Part shown: piece after piece, positions 27,483 to 36,713 of the stretch
Numbering within the stretch: the first letter of the stretch is position 1
Layout: every line of letters starts with the position of its first letter
NCBI GenBank assembly: GCA_030715135.1
Contig: JAUYVH010000007.1
Coordinates: 62,001-126,000, forward strand
Direction of reading: 5' to 3'
Source: Keguizhuia sedimenti
Lineage (GTDB): Bacteria > Pseudomonadota > Gammaproteobacteria > Burkholderiales > Burkholderiaceae_D
DNA: 64,000 nt
Notes under the pieces: model-generated
Told to the model about the DNA's origin: nothing
Databases searched by the model: none
The model's input: the letters and a program-made list of their open reading frames with translations, nothing else
Program-made: the position numbers and the translations under genes

Positions 27483-27635
27483 ATGGAAAAGACCTTGGAC
27501 GGCATTGCTTCAACAGGGCATAGGCTCAAGCCGGTAATATGGAATTACAACAAGATACAGGCAGCACTTTGCATATGCACTTCCGTTTGCGTCAGTACCG
27601 GCCTGATTGCATGGATCCTGTATGCATATTGGTGA
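27483..27635 (+). CDS. Small single-pass membrane protein (50 residues)
   Basis: The ATG follows GGGAGGAGAAA, a strong ribosome-binding site. The product has a soluble N-terminal half and one C-terminal hydrophobic segment (IQAALCICTSVCVSTGLIAW) ending in LYAYW. No family is recognised. It lies 106 bases before the nuclease gene on the same strand. Confidence 0.5.
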   Translation: MEKTLDGIASTGHRLKPVIWNYNKIQAALCICTSVCVSTGLIAWILYAYW

Positions 27636-27741
27636 GATGAAGTTACGATCCGTACGTAAGGCCGGCCGGTGACTGCCGAATGGTGGCATATTAATGGCGT
27701 ATTGAAAATCCTCGCGCATCAACAGTCTGCAAGAAAAATAA

Positions 27742-28185
27742 ATGAGATTCCTGACCGCTATGCTTCTTCTTTCCGTAAACGTTCACGCAGCACAGGTGAT
27801 AGAGGTGCATAGCGGCGATACATTAACCCTGAAGGAGCAGGGAAAAGAGCTCAAGTTCCGCCTGGCAAATATAGACGCCCCCGAACTCGACCAACCCTTT
27901 GGAAATTCATCCCGTACTTCACTGGAAGAATTATGCCTGGGAAAGGAAGTGAGTTACGAGCCGCAAGGAGGTTCAGCAAAAGATCTGCCCCGTGCCATGG
28001 TTACCTGTGGTGAACTTGATGCAAGCCGCACGCAGCTCAGGCGCGGAATGGCATGGGTGATGCCCGATGCAAAGATTGATGCAGGTTTTGCGGCGATTCA
28101 GGATTTTGTATGGCGGGACAAGATCGGCTTGTGGGCAGACAGCGCTCCTGTACCGCCATGGGAATGGGCTGAACGGAAAAAATAA
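27742..28185 (+). CDS. Exported thermonuclease-like (SNase) protein
   Basis: A 147-residue staphylococcal-nuclease-like protein with a short signal peptide (MRFLTAMLLLSVNVHAA). The OB-fold signature is seen in VHSGDTLTL and FRLANIDAPELDQPFG, including the Asp and Arg used for Ca2+ and phosphate binding. The segment that normally carries the second catalytic Arg (usually DxYGRxLA) is altered to AKDLPRAMVTCG, so activity is uncertain. It ends 6 bases from a convergent small gene. Confidence 0.75.
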   Translation: MRFLTAMLLLSVNVHAAQVIEVHSGDTLTLKEQGKELKFRLANIDAPELDQPFGNSSRTSLEELCLGKEVSYEPQGGSAKDLPRAMVTCGELDASRTQLRRGMAWVMPDAKIDAGFAAIQDFVWRDKIGLWADSAPVPPWEWAERKK

Positions 28186-28191
28186 GTTCGT

Positions 28192-28335
28192 TCAGGAATT
28201 TTTCTGCGCTTTTGACTCGCTCGTTTTGCTGGACGGAACTTTATCGGTTCCCTGCGGGAAACGCTTGGTGTTCCTGTGCTTTTCATGCTTGGAACCTGCT
28301 TTATCGACTGCGTAGGGATTGCGGCCTTTTTTCAT
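28192..28335 (-). CDS. Small basic protein (47 residues)
   Basis: A 47-residue, very basic, Lys/Ser-rich protein (MKKGRNPYAVDKAGSKHEKH). AAAGGAG precedes the ATG with good spacing, which supports a real gene and excludes the longer frame upstream. There is no hydrophobic segment. Short basic proteins like this often bind nucleic acid or ribosomes, but no family is recognised. Confidence 0.5.
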   Translation of the reverse strand: MKKGRNPYAVDKAGSKHEKHRNTKRFPQGTDKVPSSKTSESKAQKNS

Positions 28336-28505
28336 GGAATCTCCTTTCAAAGAGAGGTAGACAGGCAGATCCGGAAAATATTCGCACAATCACGCAATAC
28401 TCCCGAATTTCTTTTGCGATTCATTTTCTGCTTATTGTGTACGGCCAGTGTTTTGCCCGTTGGCAAAAGTTTATCCAAACTTGGCTTATTCTTCCGGCTA
28501 ATCCC

Positions 28506-30764
28506 TTAACCGATATCCCACCAGCGTGGAAGAAGGCTGATCACCTCTTGTCGGCCAAAACGGTCATCCATTAAGTGAACGATACCTGTGTCGCTTGTCG
28601 TACGGATCACGCGTCCGGCGGCCTGTATGACTTTCTGTATACCCGGATAGGTATAGGTATATGCGTAGCCGTCTCCCAGCAGTGCATCGATCCGTTGCGC
28701 CATTTCCCGGTTGACCTGATTGACCTGCGGCATGCCCAGGGTTGCAATAAACGCCCCGATCAGGCGGTCCCCAGGCAAATCGATGCCTTCGCCGAATGCG
28801 CCCCCCAACACTGCAAAACCGATCCCTTTCCCGCCAGGCCGGAAGCGATCGATGAATGCTTCGCGCTCGTCTTCGCTCATGCGGGACGACTGGTCCCATA
28901 TCGGGATCTCCGGCTTCTGGCTCGCCATTGCTGCACACACCTGGCGCAAATACTCGAAGCTGCTGAAGAATGCGAGGTAATTGCCGGGGCGACTGTCGTA
29001 TTGTCGTGCCATCAGGTTCACAAGCGCGGAAACCGATTTTTCCCTGTCACGAAAGCGCGTCGAGATCTGCCGTGCGATATGGACCTGCAATTGCTCGGCA
29101 CGGAATGGAGAATCGACATCGATCCATAACGGATCTTCCACGCCGAGCATGTCGCAATAATAGTTCCACGGCGAAAGCGTGGCGGAAAAAAGCGTTGCGG
29201 CGCTCGCGCGGCCAAACCGCGTCGCGAGGTGAGGCGCCGGAACCACGTTGCGGATGCATAAAATAGAAGAACCCGTCTTGCTCCCCGCAACCGGCATCGT
29301 GACGTCGATCATGGAATGATCGCCGAAGGCTTCCAGAAGCCCGGAGAAATGCAGCAGGTCAAAATAGAAGGATTGCAGCTCTGCGCCCGAATGCGCAGGA
29401 TTTTGCGCAAGATATTCCATGATGGACGACAGCACATTGCGCAGCGCGTTATCGAAGGATGAAGAAATTTCCGGATACACCCGGTATTGCTCTTCCTGAC
29501 CCTTTTGCAGGGCATTCCATGAACGATTCAGGCGATCCAGGCTTTTCTTCAGTTCCGGGGGTGCGCTGCTGCGCAGCGTTTTCAGCCGTCCCTGGTCAAG
29601 GGTGGCGGAATACATTTCCCGCGCTCTGGACACCAGGTTATGCGCTTCGTCGACCAGGATTCCTGTCTTCCAGTCGTTCTCGGCCGCCAGCGCATGCAGC
29701 AATGCACTGCCGTCAAAGTAATAGTTGTAATCCGCAACGACGATATCCGCCCATCGGACCATGTCCTGGGAAAGATAGTAGGGGCAGATGTCATGCTCCA
29801 GGGCGGCGGCACGCAAAGCCGCCTTGTCTCCCGAAGAATCCAGGGCGGCTTTGCGAACATGCGGCAGCCTATCGTAGAAGCCCTTTGCCAGGGGACAGGA
29901 ATCACCATGACAGGCTTTATCCGGATGTTCGCAAGCCTTGCCGCGTGCGACGAGTTCCACTACGCGCAGCGGAAACACCCTTTCTTTGGTATTTCCACCG
30001 CGGAGTTTGTCGATCGCATCCAGCGCGATTCGCCGCCCCGAAGTTTTGGCGGTAAGGAAAAATATCTTGTCGAGTTTCTTTACTGCGCATGCTTTCATCA
30101 AGGGGAACAGGCTGCCGATGGTCTTGCCGATTCCGGTCGGTGCCTGCGCAAGCAGGGGACGCCCGCTTCCGGCAGCTTTGTACACCGCTTCCGCGAGCTG
30201 GCGCTGGCCGGCGCGAAAATCAGGATAAGGAAAACCGAGTTCCAGCAATGCTGCGTCGCGCGCTGCGCGGTGCGCCATTTCCTGTTCCGCCCATACAAGA
30301 AAACGGCTGCACTGATCTTCGAAGAAAATACGCAGTGTTTCGCGCGTATGGCGTTCAATCAGGACGGATTCCTGTTGGGTACCGATTTCATAATAGACCA
30401 GCGCAAGCTGGATTTCCTCCAGGCCGCGCTGCTCGCAAAAGAGATAGCCGTACACTTTTAGCTGCGCCCAATGCAGGAACCGGTGGTTTTCCGGAATGCG
30501 TTCCAGGTCGCCACGATAAGTCTTGATTTCTTCAAGCTGGCAACTGCGCGGATCGTATCCGTCAGCGCGGCCGCGCACCTGCAGTGCTCCAAAGGCACCG
30601 TTCAGGCTGATCTCGGCTTCATAATCGGATGCGCGGCGCGAGCGTACTGCAAGGTGGCCGACGATCCCTTCCTGTGCACTCGGTGACGGCGAGAAGCGCA
30701 AATCAAGGCTGCCTTGTTTGGCCGTGAACTCGCATAGCTCGCGCACGGCGACGGTATAAGTCAT
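28506..30764 (-). CDS. DinG/XPD-type Fe-S superfamily 2 DNA helicase
   Basis: A 752-residue ATP-dependent DNA helicase. An N-terminal nuclease-like region of about 180 residues (EEIKTYRGDLERIPENH, LKVYGYLFCEQRGL) resembles PD-(D/E)XK/Cas4-type folds. It is followed by Walker A (AQAPTGIGKT), an Fe-S insert with four Cys (CEHPDKACHGDSCPL, then ICPYYL), VDEAHN as motif II and the C-terminal helicase motifs (GGAFGEGIDLPGD, QAAGRVIRT). ATG at 30764 overlaps the stop of the VRR nuclease gene by 4 bases. Likely role: branched or crosslinked DNA processing together with that nuclease. Confidence 0.9.
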   Translation of the reverse strand: MTYTVAVRELCEFTAKQGSLDLRFSPSPSAQEGIVGHLAVRSRRASDYEAEISLNGAFGALQVRGRADGYDPRSCQLEEIKTYRGDLERIPENHRFLHWAQLKVYGYLFCEQRGLEEIQLALVYYEIGTQQESVLIERHTRETLRIFFEDQCSRFLVWAEQEMAHRAARDAALLELGFPYPDFRAGQRQLAEAVYKAAGSGRPLLAQAPTGIGKTIGSLFPLMKACAVKKLDKIFFLTAKTSGRRIALDAIDKLRGGNTKERVFPLRVVELVARGKACEHPDKACHGDSCPLAKGFYDRLPHVRKAALDSSGDKAALRAAALEHDICPYYLSQDMVRWADIVVADYNYYFDGSALLHALAAENDWKTGILVDEAHNLVSRAREMYSATLDQGRLKTLRSSAPPELKKSLDRLNRSWNALQKGQEEQYRVYPEISSSFDNALRNVLSSIMEYLAQNPAHSGAELQSFYFDLLHFSGLLEAFGDHSMIDVTMPVAGSKTGSSILCIRNVVPAPHLATRFGRASAATLFSATLSPWNYYCDMLGVEDPLWIDVDSPFRAEQLQVHIARQISTRFRDREKSVSALVNLMARQYDSRPGNYLAFFSSFEYLRQVCAAMASQKPEIPIWDQSSRMSEDEREAFIDRFRPGGKGIGFAVLGGAFGEGIDLPGDRLIGAFIATLGMPQVNQVNREMAQRIDALLGDGYAYTYTYPGIQKVIQAAGRVIRTTSDTGIVHLMDDRFGRQEVISLLPRWWDIG

Positions 30765-32413
30765 GTCGCGGGCTCCGACCATACCACGTAACACACCGAT
30801 ACCGGCATGCCGTGCCGGATCGCGAAATCCAGCATGCGCAGCTGGTTGTCCTGCAGCCGGTCTCCCGGCGCCTTGACCTCAATCATGCGGTAACGTCCTT
30901 CCTGCGGCCAGAACTGAATCAGGTCGGGGAAACCGTTCCGATTGGACTTTATATCCTGCAGAACCCGGTTGAACCAATGGCGCAGATGATCGGCCGGAAT
31001 GCAGTCAAGCGCCAGTTCGAGCATTTCTTCGTCAAGCGCACCCCAGAAAACGAACGGTGATTGCCTACCTGACTTTTCCGTGAACCGCTTTCGGATCGCG
31101 GTCTTGTATGCATCGGAATCCAGCTGGCTGAAGCAAGCGTCGAACAGCTCCTTGCGCCGGGTATAAAAATCAGGAGCATGCAGGTCAGCCGGACCGGTAT
31201 GAAAGGGGTGGAAGAAAGCTCCCGGCATAGGATGGAATATGGCATCCCAGCAAAGCAAACCGAACAGCGAGTTGATCATCGCGTTCTCAACATAGTACAC
31301 CGGCGGATTGTCGGTGCTCAGAAGGCGGCATACTTCCATTTCGACTGAATAATCCTGTTCCGGACGCGGCAGGATAAGCGTCCACTCCTCGAATATTTTC
31401 GCGGAGACGATCGGGTTCTTAGGGAGGCCGAGTTTGCGGCGCAGCCGCGGCAGAATCCGCTCCAGTTGCTGGCGTTCGGCCTCATTTTCCGGTGCTTCTT
31501 CCGCACTCTGCGCGAGCGCGTAAGCGGCATGGTGATCGCCGGTTTTCTCATGGATACGTACGCAGCGCAGGCGCGCCCCGGGATAGCGGCATTGACGGTA
31601 CAGGTCCATTGCCAGCGACAGTTCGCCTCTCTGCTCATGGAACTGTGCAATCTGATACAGGAATTTAGCGCGCCGGCCTGCAATCCATTCATTATCGATA
31701 GCCGGTTCGCCGAGTTCGCGCAGGATGATTTCCGCCTCTTCTCCGGCATCGAAACGTTCCCGCAGTGCGTGAAGATGCAAATACGCATCGACATCCTCCC
31801 TGCGGCGGAATCCGCGCGATTCGTCGTCGATCCGAACTTTCTCGTACAGGTATATTCCCAGGTCTGCGAGCACGAATTCCGTCCAGTCCTGATAGGGATT
31901 TCCGAAGAACATCAGGCGCAGGCGGCGGCACAACTTTTCGACCTTGTCGGACAGCCGATAGATTCGCTCCGTGCTTTCCGGATGCAGCCGTCCGAAGCTG
32001 ACCGGCTCCGGGAAGGCTTCATGCAGCAAATCAAGCAAGTCGGTTTTTTTTGCGCTGGCAGAGGGCCGGTACGGTTTGAGAAGTTCGAGCAACTCGGCTT
32101 TTTTTAGCAGACCGTACAGCAAGTCCGGATCCAGCAGGGGATCCGCGTCCACCCATCCCGCCGCAACCAGTGCACATGCAGCTTCATGCGGGCAGCCGAT
32201 CTCGTCGTAAACCAGCTTGCCGGACCTGAACAGGTTTCCTTTACGCATGACGAAGCGGACGAGCAGGGCGCGTGCGTTTTGCGGCATGGCGGAAAAGCGA
32301 TCGATCCATGCCAGCTCATCTTCGATCAGAAGATCGCTGTAACGGCTGCGTATCCAGTCCAGAACCAGGTGGAAATTCTCTAAATAATAGAGAGGATTGG
32401 GAAGCGTCTTCAT
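30761..32413 (-). CDS. FAN1-like VRR-NUC nuclease
   Basis: A 550-residue homologue of FAN1 structure-specific nucleases, which cut 5' flaps and help unhook interstrand crosslinks. The N-terminal part (LPNPLYYLENFHLVLDWI, LLVRFVMRKGNLFR) matches the FAN1 SAP/helical region, TPR-like helices fill the middle, and the C-terminal VRR-NUC domain shows PDLIQFWP and EVKAPGDRLQDNQ with the catalytic Asp, Glu and Lys. The ATG at 32413 is preferred to longer in-frame starts. Its stop overlaps the helicase start as ATGA. Confidence 0.9.
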   Translation of the reverse strand: MKTLPNPLYYLENFHLVLDWIRSRYSDLLIEDELAWIDRFSAMPQNARALLVRFVMRKGNLFRSGKLVYDEIGCPHEAACALVAAGWVDADPLLDPDLLYGLLKKAELLELLKPYRPSASAKKTDLLDLLHEAFPEPVSFGRLHPESTERIYRLSDKVEKLCRRLRLMFFGNPYQDWTEFVLADLGIYLYEKVRIDDESRGFRRREDVDAYLHLHALRERFDAGEEAEIILRELGEPAIDNEWIAGRRAKFLYQIAQFHEQRGELSLAMDLYRQCRYPGARLRCVRIHEKTGDHHAAYALAQSAEEAPENEAERQQLERILPRLRRKLGLPKNPIVSAKIFEEWTLILPRPEQDYSVEMEVCRLLSTDNPPVYYVENAMINSLFGLLCWDAIFHPMPGAFFHPFHTGPADLHAPDFYTRRKELFDACFSQLDSDAYKTAIRKRFTEKSGRQSPFVFWGALDEEMLELALDCIPADHLRHWFNRVLQDIKSNRNGFPDLIQFWPQEGRYRMIEVKAPGDRLQDNQLRMLDFAIRHGMPVSVCYVVWSEPAT

Positions 32414-32611
32414 GGAAGTGAAAAGGGATGCCGCCGGAGCGGTATGCGTGCCGGAAAAACAGCGCTGCGGCATCAAGGCGCATTATGATTATCCGTCGCC
32501 GCCTTGGCAACTTGACGAATTTTCTAGCTTTTCAGGAAAGAAGGGCGGTTTCCTCACCGCAGTGAGATGCGTGCGCGGAGCTGCCGCAGTATGCCGATAC
32601 TGTCGTGCGGA

Positions 32612-34279
32612 TCAGATTGTATCGGACGCGAGCGTCCAGGCATCATTGGATTCCGTCACGCGCCCCTCGGCCCGCAACTTGAGCAGGTGAGCCAGGAGCG
32701 AGCGGCTTGCGGCACGATGCTTGTGTTCCGGCACATCGTCGTAGGCAAGAGGAACAAGATCCCACAGGCGGCCCGTTTCAATGCGCGACAGGGATTCGAT
32801 AATCTTTTGTTCCCGTCCCAGGCGATGCCTCAACAGGCGCTCGATAACCTGCCGGGGCCGGTCCATCAGGAATCCATGGCCGGGAGCAAGATAATCTGCA
32901 TTCAGATTCTTTATCTTCAATAGCGATTGAATATATGCCGCCATGTCGCCATCCGGCGGATTGATCACGACTGTGGAGCCTTGCATGATATGGTCGCCCG
33001 TAAACAGCAGGTTTTCATCGTGCAGAAAATAACAGACATGGTTCGATGCATGACCCGGTGTATGAACCGCGCTCAGGCGGCAGCCGGCAATTTCGAGTGT
33101 TTCCCCATCTTTCAGAACAATGTCCGGATGGAAGTCATTATCTTGCCATTCATGATGATTCGCGGGCCTGCCCAGCAGCCGTGCACCGGTACATTCCTTG
33201 ATCCTGGCCGCCGCAGAAGAATGATCCAGGTGGGTATGCGTCACGAGGATCCAGCGAATGCGCCCATTCGTCATCGCAAGCAGCCTGTCCATATGCGCAT
33301 CGTCTGCCGGGCCGGGGTCGATGACGGCAAACCCTTCCTCCATGCCGAGTACATAGGTATTGGTGCCGGGTCCCGTCATTATTCCGGCGTTAGGAGCAGT
33401 CAGCCGGCGTACACGGTCCGAGATCTGCGTCACTTCGCCGGGTACGATTTCGCAGGAAAATGTGCCCGCACCGGTACGGTCAAGTTTGCCGATCTCGGCA
33501 TATGCAGGATGATCGTCTAGCAGGATGCAATCGGAGGTCCCGCTCCGGGCAAACCGGGGAAAGAGCAAGGGAGGAGATTTGATAGTGCGCACATGAGCGA
33601 TGAATGCGTCTGCTTCATTGAACATGGAGAGCATTTCAAGCGTCTTCGAAGTGGCGAATGCCATCGGCATGTGGCCGCTGCGGTGGCGTTCCAGCGCTTC
33701 CGATGGATTTATCCAGAGATGATGGATCGTTTCCGTCTGGTCATGCGAAACGGTTTGACCGCCCGGAGCTACCATGGCGAAAAAACGGGTGGTGAACCTT
33801 CGCGGCGCTTTCAGCTGTGTGGTCCAGTGCGCAAAGTAATTCATCCGGTCGAGCGCGAGCTGCAGGCCGAAGTTGCGGCAAAGCGCGATAAAGTTTCCGT
33901 TACCGTTCGCGATTTCCGCACGTACCCGTTCGATGGCGGCCGATGAATCGTTGCCGACAAGTTTTCCGTTCCCGTCATACGCCAGCAGCAGGCCGGCTTC
34001 TTCAAAACATTCCCTCAGGGCCGCGATCCAGAATGCCAGGCCGCCCCGTTCGAGATTCAGGATGCTGCTTGCGCGCGCATCGTCCATTCCGCCAATGCAG
34101 TCGAGAAACGCCGGATCCGAATCTTCGGGATCCACCGCGCCGCCCGGAAAAACATAGCCGCCTGGAATGAAAGCCGCCCGATGCGAACGTTGCACCATCA
34201 GCACTTCCATTCCATTCCGGCTGTCGCGGACCAAAACAAGGGTAGCAGCGGGGCGCGGCGTAAGAGGAACTTGCGTCAT
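32612..34279 (-). CDS. Nudix hydrolase - metallo-beta-lactamase fusion
   Basis: A 555-residue two-domain protein. Residues about 1-250 are Nudix-like: VFPGGAVDPEDSD and RECFEEAGLLL provide the Nudix helix, as in CoA- or nucleotide-diphosphate hydrolases. Residues about 270-555 are an MBL-fold hydrolase of the LACTB2/glyoxalase-II-like group with THTHLDHSSA (HxHxDH), HTPGHASNH, FTGDHIM and LAPGHG, plus a C-terminal winged helix. Both active sites look intact. Substrates are unknown; a linked acyl-CoA or nucleotide clearance role is conjecture. Confidence 0.88.
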   Translation of the reverse strand: MTQVPLTPRPAATLVLVRDSRNGMEVLMVQRSHRAAFIPGGYVFPGGAVDPEDSDPAFLDCIGGMDDARASSILNLERGGLAFWIAALRECFEEAGLLLAYDGNGKLVGNDSSAAIERVRAEIANGNGNFIALCRNFGLQLALDRMNYFAHWTTQLKAPRRFTTRFFAMVAPGGQTVSHDQTETIHHLWINPSEALERHRSGHMPMAFATSKTLEMLSMFNEADAFIAHVRTIKSPPLLFPRFARSGTSDCILLDDHPAYAEIGKLDRTGAGTFSCEIVPGEVTQISDRVRRLTAPNAGIMTGPGTNTYVLGMEEGFAVIDPGPADDAHMDRLLAMTNGRIRWILVTHTHLDHSSAAARIKECTGARLLGRPANHHEWQDNDFHPDIVLKDGETLEIAGCRLSAVHTPGHASNHVCYFLHDENLLFTGDHIMQGSTVVINPPDGDMAAYIQSLLKIKNLNADYLAPGHGFLMDRPRQVIERLLRHRLGREQKIIESLSRIETGRLWDLVPLAYDDVPEHKHRAASRSLLAHLLKLRAEGRVTESNDAWTLASDTI

Positions 34280-34367
34280 TGCAAAAGAAGATAAACAAAG
34301 CTTTACAGAACAGAATTATCTCCTATTACCAATGGATGCGCATCCGACGGACACACGGCGCACGATG

Positions 34368-34544
34368 CTAGAGCGGCTGATTTGCACCCATGCCTACATG
34401 CTGCACCTCTGTCTCATACTTTTTTTCCACTGTGTACTCTGGAACCGAAGCTGTTTCCGGTTGCGCAGCGGTCGGAATGAAAAAAAGCGCCAGAAACAAT
34501 GCGGCAATTAATGCGACGACGACTGCCATGAAGACTGTTTTCAT
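34368..34544 (-). CDS. Small exported or membrane-anchored protein (58 residues)
   Basis: A 58-residue protein with a hydrophobic N-terminal segment (MAVVVALIAALFLALFFIP) and a polar C-terminal tail (VPEYTVEKKYETEVQHV). It is either a signal-anchored peptide or secreted after TAAQ. The ribosome-binding site (AACGGAAT) is weak. It is divergent from the LysR gene 96 bases away, so it may be a target of that regulator; it also follows the Nudix-MBL gene in the opposite order of transcription. Family unknown. Confidence 0.5.
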   Translation of the reverse strand: MKTVFMAVVVALIAALFLALFFIPTAAQPETASVPEYTVEKKYETEVQHVGMGANQPL

Positions 34545-34640
34545 ATGGATTCCGTTGAAGTGATTGACAGGCTTACTCTAGGTCTCCAAAATATATTTGT
34601 AAAATTGATATTTATAAATGAATAGTTTTGCAAAACTCAT

Positions 34641-35522
34641 ATGTCACGCATTAACCTCGAACTGGACTTGCTGAAGACACTGGTTGCGGGAATCGACGCA
34701 GGCAGCTTTGCGCGTGCAGCAGACAAGATCGGGCGTTCCCAATCCGCCGTCAGCCTGCAAATGAAAAAGCTGGAAGAACAGCTCGACGTCGAGATCTTTG
34801 CCAAGCAGGGCAGGTCGCTCAGCCTGACTCCGGCGGGAAAGATTCTCTATGACTATGCATTGCAGATGCTCGAACTTCATGACGAGGCCGTTGCAGCCAT
34901 AAAGGGAACCGCGCTGCATGGCCACGTGCGCTTCGGCATGTCGGCCGATTTCGAGAATAGCTGGGTGCCGCTCGCGCTGGCGCGCTTTTCAAGGGCGCAT
35001 GCCGGCGTAACGATGGATATTCATATCGAGCGCAATTCCCGGCTTGCGGAAAAAATAGCCCAGGGCGAGCTTGATATTGCGCTGTTTTTCAGCCGGAAGA
35101 TGCAGGCGCATTCCGATCCGATTGCCCATCTCGACATGATCTGGATCGGGCAAGCGGAATTTTCGCGGACTCCGGAGGAAGCACTTCCCTTGCTCTTGCT
35201 TGAGCAGCCATGCATATTCCACCAGGCCGCGGTCAGCGCGCTCGACGAATCCGGCATCAAATGGCGAATCGCGGTAACGAGTCCGACACAGGGAGGATTA
35301 TGGGCTGCAGCGGCGGCGGGCATAGGCATCACGGTGCGCACCGCGATTTCCAAGCCCTCGAATCTTGCGAACCTCGGAAAAAAACTGGGACTGCCATCGC
35401 TTCCCGAGATCGGCCTTTATCTCGCCCAGGCTCCGGATTCACAGAATGAAGTCGCTGCCAGACTGAAAGCAACCGTACTGGAGGTGTTCCAGGAGCAGCT
35501 TGGAGTACGCGGCGAAACCTGA
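34641..35522 (+). CDS. LysR-family transcriptional regulator
   Basis: A 293-residue LTTR. The N-terminal winged helix shows LDLLKTLVAGIDAGSFARAA and SQSAVSLQMKKLEEQL, followed by the linker helix and a periplasmic-binding-like effector domain (about residues 90-293). The effector is unknown. AT-rich sequence with dyad-like AAATATATTTG lies just upstream, where LysR proteins usually bind, between it and the divergent small membrane protein gene. Confidence 0.9.
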   Translation: MSRINLELDLLKTLVAGIDAGSFARAADKIGRSQSAVSLQMKKLEEQLDVEIFAKQGRSLSLTPAGKILYDYALQMLELHDEAVAAIKGTALHGHVRFGMSADFENSWVPLALARFSRAHAGVTMDIHIERNSRLAEKIAQGELDIALFFSRKMQAHSDPIAHLDMIWIGQAEFSRTPEEALPLLLLEQPCIFHQAAVSALDESGIKWRIAVTSPTQGGLWAAAAAGIGITVRTAISKPSNLANLGKKLGLPSLPEIGLYLAQAPDSQNEVAARLKATVLEVFQEQLGVRGET

Positions 35523-35589
35523 TCTAGTGCGCGCTGCGCTTCTCAAGAGACCGTATTCCTGAAAACCGGGCCGCATGCCTCGCGCCACT

Positions 35590-36474
35590 TCAGAACTGCA
35601 CTGCCTCGCCGGGCTTCATCGGAATGATGCGGGTCGGGGAGGTGCCCATTGCGCTGATGTATTCCTCGGGCGTTCCTTTCAGTTGCGGGATCGTTCCATA
35701 GTGAATCGGGATTGCAAATTTCGGCCTGAGCATGTCGCGTGTGGAAACCGCCGCGTCCCTGGGATCCATCACATAGTGCCCGCCGATTGGAATGAGAAGA
35801 AGGTCCGGCTTGTAATAGTCGCCGATCAGGCGCATATCGCCGAACAGTCCGGTATCGCCCATGTGGTAAATCCTGAACCCGTTCTCCAGTTCGATGATGA
35901 AGCCTACCGGTTCCCCTCCGACATGCGTTTCATCCTTTCCGGTTGCCGGATTGCGCCAGACAAGTTCCGAACTGTGTTCCGCGTGGGTTGCAGTGATCTT
36001 GATATTCGGCCCCAGGGGCGTGATGGTGCCGCCCTTGTTGAAGCGTGGTGCCAGTGCCGCCGGCAAGACGCCCAGCGTGACCAGAGACTGATTCAGCCCC
36101 GCAGGTCCGTACATCGGCGCGTTATTGAGCTTGGCAAGTTCGGGCGCATCCGCAAAATGGTCCGCATGCGCATGCGTAACCAGTATCAGGTCTACCTTTC
36201 CCAATGCGTCCAGCCGCTTGTATCCTTCAGGCACCTTTGGATTGGTAAGCAGCCATGGGTCGATGACGATTACCTTTCCGGTCGGAGTCGTGATCTTGGT
36301 CGCGGCCTGTCCCAGCCACTGCACGGTCACCTTTCCCGGTGCAAAGGTGGTACCGGCCGTGCTCGCCGCCACCGGTGCGCTCGATGAGGCGACATCGGTG
36401 GTGCTGCATGCGGCGGTGGCAAAAGCTGCCACGATAATCAGGGTAATGTAGAAAATTCTGTTCTTGTTTTTCAT
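35590..36474 (-). CDS. Lipoprotein MBL-fold metallohydrolase
   Basis: A 294-residue protein with a lipoprotein signal (IIVAAFATAAC, Cys23 as lipidated residue), a short Ser/Ala-rich linker, and a UPF0173-like beta-lactamase-fold domain: THAHADHFADAP (HxHxDH), a His in ATHAEHSSE, HMGDTGLFGDM and PIHYGTIPQL. It should bind two metal ions in the periplasm. Substrate unknown. It is transcribed convergently with the LysR gene; nothing else is linked to it. Confidence 0.85.
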   Translation of the reverse strand: MKNKNRIFYITLIIVAAFATAACSTTDVASSSAPVAASTAGTTFAPGKVTVQWLGQAATKITTPTGKVIVIDPWLLTNPKVPEGYKRLDALGKVDLILVTHAHADHFADAPELAKLNNAPMYGPAGLNQSLVTLGVLPAALAPRFNKGGTITPLGPNIKITATHAEHSSELVWRNPATGKDETHVGGEPVGFIIELENGFRIYHMGDTGLFGDMRLIGDYYKPDLLLIPIGGHYVMDPRDAAVSTRDMLRPKFAIPIHYGTIPQLKGTPEEYISAMGTSPTRIIPMKPGEAVQF

Positions 36475-36713
36475 TCTAGGAAGCTCCGGTTGTCACTATT
36501 TGCAGCAGGATTGTTGAATGGTGCGCATACGGATAGATTGCGATGCTCATGCGCAGGGCAGCGGTCCAATTGAAGTGTACTCAAACGGCTCCGGCGATTT
36601 GAAAGGGCTGGGAACGATGTTTGAGAAAGGTCAAGCCGGTGCCGGCTTCGGTATTGGTGGAATATCGGAGGAAGTTTGCGGCGCATCGGATGCGCCGCCG
36701 AAGAAGGCATGCT

